Source: Notamacropus eugenii
Lineage: Eukaryota; Chordata; Mammalia; Diprotodontia; Macropodidae
Direction: 5' to 3'
Assembly (NCBI RefSeq): GCF_028372415.1
Contig: NC_092874.1
Coordinates: 62,495,865-62,559,864, forward strand
DNA length: 64,000 nt
This document shows, in pieces, positions 59,347-64,000 of the stretch (the stretch's first letter is position 1; every line of letters begins with the position of its first letter). The position numbers and the translations under genes were made by a program. A model generated the notes under the pieces. That model did no database searches. It had not been told where the DNA came from and was given only the letters and a program-made list of their open reading frames with translations.

Positions 59347-59621
59347 GTCATGTAGGTGGTACAGTGGATAGAGCACCGGACCTGGAGTCAGGAAGATCTG
59401 AATTCAAATCTGGCCTCAGACACTTACTAGCTGTGTGATCCTTGGTAGTGTCACTTAACTTCTTTGCCTCAATTTACTCATCTGTAAAATGGGGATCAAA
59501 AATAGCTATTTCCCCCAGAGTTGTTGTGACTGAGGATCAAATGATATAACTGCAAAGCACTTAGTACACAGCATCTGGTAATAAGTGCTCCTAAGTGGTA
59601 GGTAAGATTATTGTCACGTAG
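59347..59621 (+). mobile_element. Marsupial CORE-SINE (MAR1 type)
   Basis: 'ggtggtacagtggatagagc', 'accggacctggagtcaggaa', 'gatctgaattcaaatctggc', 'ctcagacacttactagctgt' and 'catctgtaaaatggggatca' form the best-preserved SINE in the window. GTCATGTAG (59347) and GTCACGTAG (59613) flank it, a likely target duplication with one change. Confidence 0.9.
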
Positions 59622-62600
59622 CTAGAAGTGATGGCCTAGGACTAGGACAGAGGACAACTGATGCCCAGGCCAATGCTCCTTGTAGTAACCACACTGCAGA
59701 CAATGGAGAGAGGAAGTGGGATGTTTGGTGGGACTTCAGGCATTCACTGATGTTCACATGATCAGATGGACGCTTTAGCTGCCACCAATTCTGCAAACTG
59801 GCTTTAAACAAGGGAAGCTATGGATCTGAAGCCTTTGTTTTTCAACCCCCCCAATTCAGAAAGCTTGTTGTGCATTAGGACTATTTTTTTTACACACATG
59901 GAAATTTTTAACATTTAAGCTAATGCGTATCTGAGTGCATATGATCTCACCAAAGAATGAAGTTTAAAAAAAAAAAAAAGCAGCTTGAGAAAGTTCCAGC
60001 ATTTCAGAGGGAGCGCTTTGTTTTCAACTGGATGCACACCTTTGAGATGGGTTAGTAGTGCCACAAAGTAGGTGAGCGTGGCCAGAGAGAGGGGCCTTCG
60101 GCCTTGTCCTGCACAGGCTGCAACCATGGGAGCCTGAGAGCCTCCCCTCCCTCGCGCCTTTCTCCTGCCTTCACACCTGCGACTCCAGAGGCTCAAGACG
60201 CTGGTGAAAGTGTGTTCTTGGTTTCCTCAGCTTCTTGGGAGCTTTTCTCCATAAGATGATCTCCTGCTGCTTGAAGTACAACTGTCTGTCTTTCTCATCC
60301 ACGAGGACTAGGTAGAACTATTCATTAGAGACCTCTGAGTTTGACAGACTAAATAATCCAATTCAGTGCTGCTGTTTTGTAGGCTCATATAAGGAATCTT
60401 AAATTTACGTCACTTCTATTTCTTGATAATGACTATGGGACTGCGGAGGAAAGGGTGAACAATCTCACAGAGGAAGGATCATCTGCAAAATCCAGTCAGA
60501 TAGAAAAGGAAAGAACCACAGATACTTGGTTGACAGAACTCCTCACTCTCACGCCACTTAGAGCTGAGTATTACCAGCCTTCCTTGGGGGCTGGGGGGGA
60601 AGGGTCATGAACTGTTCCAGTGTTCCATGGAAGGGAAAAGGAACGGGAGATAGAACAGTTAGAAAGATCTTAATAATGCCTTCTAACTCTAGACCCTTTG
60701 ACACACCAAAGAAACAAAAATGTAACTAACTCTTAGCCTTTCTCTTAGGGCATCTCAGATGCCCCCAGGAGTCCCCAGCCTCTCCTGTGTATGAAGCCTG
60801 TTTGCTGGTTCCCTCTAAGTTAAGAAGCCTTTCCTAGAGACTATCTGATGAGGAATCTAGGGAAATTTTTCCAAAATTAGCTTTAGGAAAAGTTTCTTAG
60901 TGGGATGAAACCACCCCGAAAACAGCTAGTGATGGGAGCAGTTTATAGTTTTTCAAAAGCTTTTTTGACTTATGAGTGAAAAAGCATTTATTAAATTCTT
61001 ACTGTGTGTCTCAGATGTCAGGACTTTAGGGGAAGACGCAGACTTTGATGTTCCCCAAACATTTGCAAAAGGAAACTTCTTTCTTTCACTTTCCTTTGGA
61101 GGACAGACTATGAAAAGGTATGAGTTATGGAGAAGAGACCACTGTTTAAGTATTTCTAGCTGAAACATGTAGTAGGTCAGGATGTTTGCCAAACATAGGG
61201 AGACTGCGATGAGATCAAAAATGCATATTGGAAGTGAGCCCAACATCAGAATTCCACAGAAGAATTAGGTCAGTGGTCCACAGATGAGCACATTTGAATT
61301 TTTAATAACAAAACATTTAGAAGAGCAGGTGCAAAGATCCCAACCCAGATGAAAAAGAACACCGCCAAGGATGACACACCGCAGTTCTAACCCTCTGGGC
61401 AGATTCTCCATATCACTGAGAATTGACGGGCGCTGCCTTTCAGCAGCATTTGCCACTGTGAACGGAACAGGCTCATTCTCTTCTGAGGAAAGGTTTTGGT
61501 CTTTGGGAATTGCAAGGATTTTTAACCAAACCTTTCCAGTGGCCCAGAATTATGAAAAGAAAAAGGGAAAGAGTCGGCATTTTGGTGAGGGAAGTAATTA
61601 AAATGATTAAAAAACTGCCCTAAAAATTGAGCTGTCACATAGGAATGGAGGTTGTTTTTGGGATTAGTCATCGTGCTTAAGAGCCGGGGGTCTGAGAAGC
61701 AAGGAATAAAGGGAAGGCCTCTCCTTCTGGCCAGGTGCAAACAGACAGATCGAGGTAATGTTCATTCTCTTCTAGGAACGAGAACCTGCAACTTTTCTTC
61801 TGAAAAAACGAAAACATCCTAGTTTGACCTTTGTTCTGGATAACGACCTTGACTTCTACTTCTACGTTTTGTGAAGTCACTTGAGAGCGATCTGCCCTGG
61901 AGTGGAATGATCGTGGGCACTAAATGGCTTCACTACTTTCTTTAGGGGAAGTTGCTTCATGTCTCTGGGTCCGAGTTTTCTCATTTGAAATTTGAGGGTA
62001 TTGATCTCTGCTATTGTTCCTATAAGTCTACGACCTTGCCTCCAGTTAAAATACCTACCAGATAAAAGAAGCAGATAACCGGTTGGATGTATAAAGACAC
62101 TGCTCTTTTCATTTGCCTTTGCCCCATTACCAGTCTCTTCAACTGATGTGTGGAGTGCACTGTGCACAGGGCCACACTGCCCAGTTGGGCTTGGACTTCC
62201 TGCCTCTGGGTGGGGCTAGGTCTTGGCAGCTGACTGTCTAGGCTCTTTTTTAACTGAATGGGCTTAGCCTTGCTCAGCACATTTCCTCTGCCGTAGAGGA
62301 CATCCAGGAGGTTGGTGGAGCAAAACCATGCCAGTCAACAACCTAGTCATTCATCAGAGAGCAGCAGAATTGTGTGTGTCGGGAGGAGGGTGCTGGCAGA
62401 GCAGGTCAGCATTCTGAGAATGGGATGAAGAGAAAAACACTGGGGAAAGACTAATGGGACACAATGCCGAGAGACCATCCATGTGTAAGTCTAACAAATG
62501 CCCAATAAGTATAACCCAATGGGCCAGGAACCATGAGGGTAAGTTACTAAAGTGGTGTAACATCATTTCAGTTGACGGGACCTTGAAATCTAATTTTTTG

Positions 62601-62880
62601 CTGAAGAACTTATGCTCTCCTACTACCAAAGCCTAGGAAACTCTGTCCTGAAGTTGTAGATCATGATATCACATGCTATCCCACACATGGCCAAAGGGCC
62701 TGGGCTGTTATAAAGTCATCAAGGAACTCTCTCACAGGCTGAAACAGATACTAACCATTAAGTGTTTCAATGATGTCCATGGCTTTTATGAAACACATTT
62801 TTAACACGTTGGTTTATTGTTTACATACATTCCTTTTCACCCTGGCATGATGCATGTTTGCACACGTGTGCATGTGTACA
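59622..62880. other. Intergenic, unassigned, ORF-rich part at 60.95-61.75 kb
   Basis: No known gene or repeat is recognised. Minus-strand frames at 61246-60953 (97 codons, hydrophobic start 'CIFDLIAVSLCLANILTYY') and 61456-61265 (63 codons) adjoin in different frames. With CpG-retaining sequence near 61380-61460 they could be a broken gene copy, but no family is recognised. Confidence 0.35.
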
Positions 62881-63186
62881 TACACACACACACACACACA
62901 CGGAGAATCTTAAACCAGCACGAAACTATTGGTCTAAATTTTTCCAAAACAGTTGACTCTTTACAATGAAGTGTTAGAGAAATAGTTCTCCAAATGCAAA
63001 AATACAGTTTAGCTTCTTTAACACAGTCAATGTTTAAACAAGACGGCATAAAATTTATTGGTATTTTCTTTTACTAAGGCACATGACGTAGAGAAATACT
63101 GAGGTACAAAAATGCAAATCACTGCAGATGACATTTAAAATATTCTCTCATTCTGGAAAATGAAAGGAAAACTCTTTCCAGAAGAC
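62795..63186 (-). other. DNAJC1: DNAJC1 3' UTR
   Basis: Downstream of the stop on the minus strand, AATAAA occurs at 63059-63054 (about 130 bases on) and again at 62818-62813. The first would give a very short 3' UTR. The second is the distal alternative and would include the AC microsatellite. Confidence 0.6.
62882..62901 (+). repeat. (AC)10 microsatellite
   Basis: Ten AC dinucleotides, preceded by an alternating purine-pyrimidine stretch (about 62853-62881). Confidence 0.95.
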
Positions 63187-63255
63187 TCAGCTTTTGGCTT
63201 GTTTTCTCTTTTGTACCAGTTCAACCAGCAGCTTGTATCTAGCCACACATTCTTC
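63187..63255 (-). CDS. DNAJC1: DNAJC1 terminal coding exon
   Basis: On the minus strand acceptor ttttccctacag is followed by 'EECVARYKLLVELVQKRKQ' and 'AKS', then TGA (63189-63187). This matches the C-terminus of DNAJC1 (ERdj1/MTJ1), where a Lys-rich tail closes the second SANT/Myb-like domain. The protein is an ER-membrane J-domain co-chaperone. Its lumenal J domain stimulates BiP, and its cytosolic part binds ribosomes. Only this last exon of 22 codons is inside the window; the rest lies beyond 64 kb. It converges with MLLT10, the order known in mammals, with about 16.8 kb between their poly(A) sites. Confidence 0.93.
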   Translation of the reverse strand, partial: EECVARYKLLVELVQKRKQAKS

Positions 63256-64000
63256 CTGTAGGGAAAAAGGTGAAAATATTTACTTTCACATTCCGCTATG
63301 ATTCTTACACCTGGTGTCTTTCAAAGAGTTCACATCCAGTTTCTAGTAAGACAAACATCGTGAATTCAGTCCCTTTGTAAGTCAAGTTGGAAATTCAAAT
63401 TTGACAAATAATTATCAAGCACCTATCATATGCAGTGCATCACGTTAGGTGCTGGGGCCTTCAAGGAGCTTACAACCTAGTAAGTAAACAAGATAAGATA
63501 AGAAACACTATAAAATACACATTTGCAAAATATCCAGAAAGATCCCTAAGAGTGGAGTGAGGAGGAGGAGGAGAAGGAGCAGGGACTGGAAGATCCCTGA
63601 AGGGGGCCTTGAGTGAGGAAAAGAATTTCAACAGGAAAACATATGACCTAAGACCACTTCAGGTATGGGTGATAGGTGAGTGGGTGACAGGTGAGCAGGT
63701 GACAGGGAAAGGAAAGGAGAAATCAGGTAAGAAGTAATTGGCTGTCACAGAATGTGTGAAAGGGGCCTGGACAGGAGCACTGAAGCTGGAATGCAGAGAG
63801 GCTTCAACACCAGACGGCAGAGCCAACATTCTGTCCACTGCATAGGACCCTGAAGGTGCAGCCAGAAGACTGGGCTTCAATGCTGTCGCTCCTGGCAGTC
63901 CTCAGGCCAATTCTTTAGTTTTCTGTGCCTCAGTTTCCTCATCGGTAAAATAAGGGCATTGAACTAGACATCTAAGATCACTGCTGACTCTAAGTCCAAT
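63256..64000 (-). other. DNAJC1: DNAJC1 last intron (partial), with repeats
   Basis: 63410-63540 is an old repeat ('aattatcaagcacctatcat', 'gccttcaaggagcttacaac') also seen near 51.7 kb. 63865-64000 is the 3' part of a plus-strand CORE-SINE ('cctcagtttcctcatcggta'). No further DNAJC1 exon is visible before the window ends. Confidence 0.7.

Noticed and set aside
1..64000. CRISPR arrays, operons, phage or defence systems
   Set aside because: This is vertebrate nuclear DNA with introns and SINE/LINE repeats. No regularly spaced direct repeats or bacterial gene layout are present.
1..64000. tRNA, snRNA or microRNA genes
   Set aside because: tRNA-like boxes occur only as parts of SINEs. No snRNA or clear hairpin gene was recognised by eye. 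A covariance-model search would be needed to exclude small RNAs.

Overview
The window is nuclear DNA from a marsupial mammal. The evidence is the interspersed repeats: marsupial-type L1 3' ends, tRNA-derived CORE-SINEs of the MAR1/WALLSI type, RTE-type LINE and RTE-SINE copies, ancient L2 and MIR. The two genes present also lie in the order known for mammalian 10p12-like synteny. I cannot fix the species. There is no bacterial or viral gene organisation, no CRISPR array and no operon. Nearly all short open reading frames are chance frames or remnants of LINEs.

Layout. 1-30.1 kb is non-coding and is read as intron of MLLT10 upstream of the exons seen here. Positions 1-6.25 kb are one 5'-truncated L1 (minus strand) broken by later insertions. 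7-18 kb is a dense mosaic of L1, L2, RTE, SINE and MITE pieces. 18.3-24.6 kb is strikingly free of recognisable repeats. 24.6-29 kb holds MIR, L2 and a small inverted-terminus element. 30.1-46.3 kb carries the last nine exons of MLLT10 (AF10) on the plus strand. All splice sites are GT-AG and the nine exons join into one open frame of 446 codons plus stop. They include the octapeptide motif and leucine zipper that bind DOT1L. A 1.67 kb 3' UTR follows with a good poly(A) signal.

46.3-63.0 kb is intergenic: L1, MIR/CORE-SINE and older repeats, plus one orphan exon-like open frame near 48.2 kb (minus) and a CpG-retaining ORF-rich block near 61 kb. At 63.2 kb, on the minus strand, is the last coding exon of DNAJC1, an ER J-domain/SANT protein. 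It converges tail-to-tail with MLLT10, the arrangement known in other mammals.

MLLT10 encodes a chromatin reader and DOT1L cofactor. DNAJC1 encodes an ER membrane co-chaperone of BiP. They are neighbours but have no known joint pathway. I found no undescribed biological system. The most notable points are the dated insertion structures (13-bp and 9-bp target duplications, a 5'-inverted RTE), candidate conserved non-coding elements, the orphan exon candidate, and Pumilio/miR-148 motifs in the MLLT10 3' UTR.
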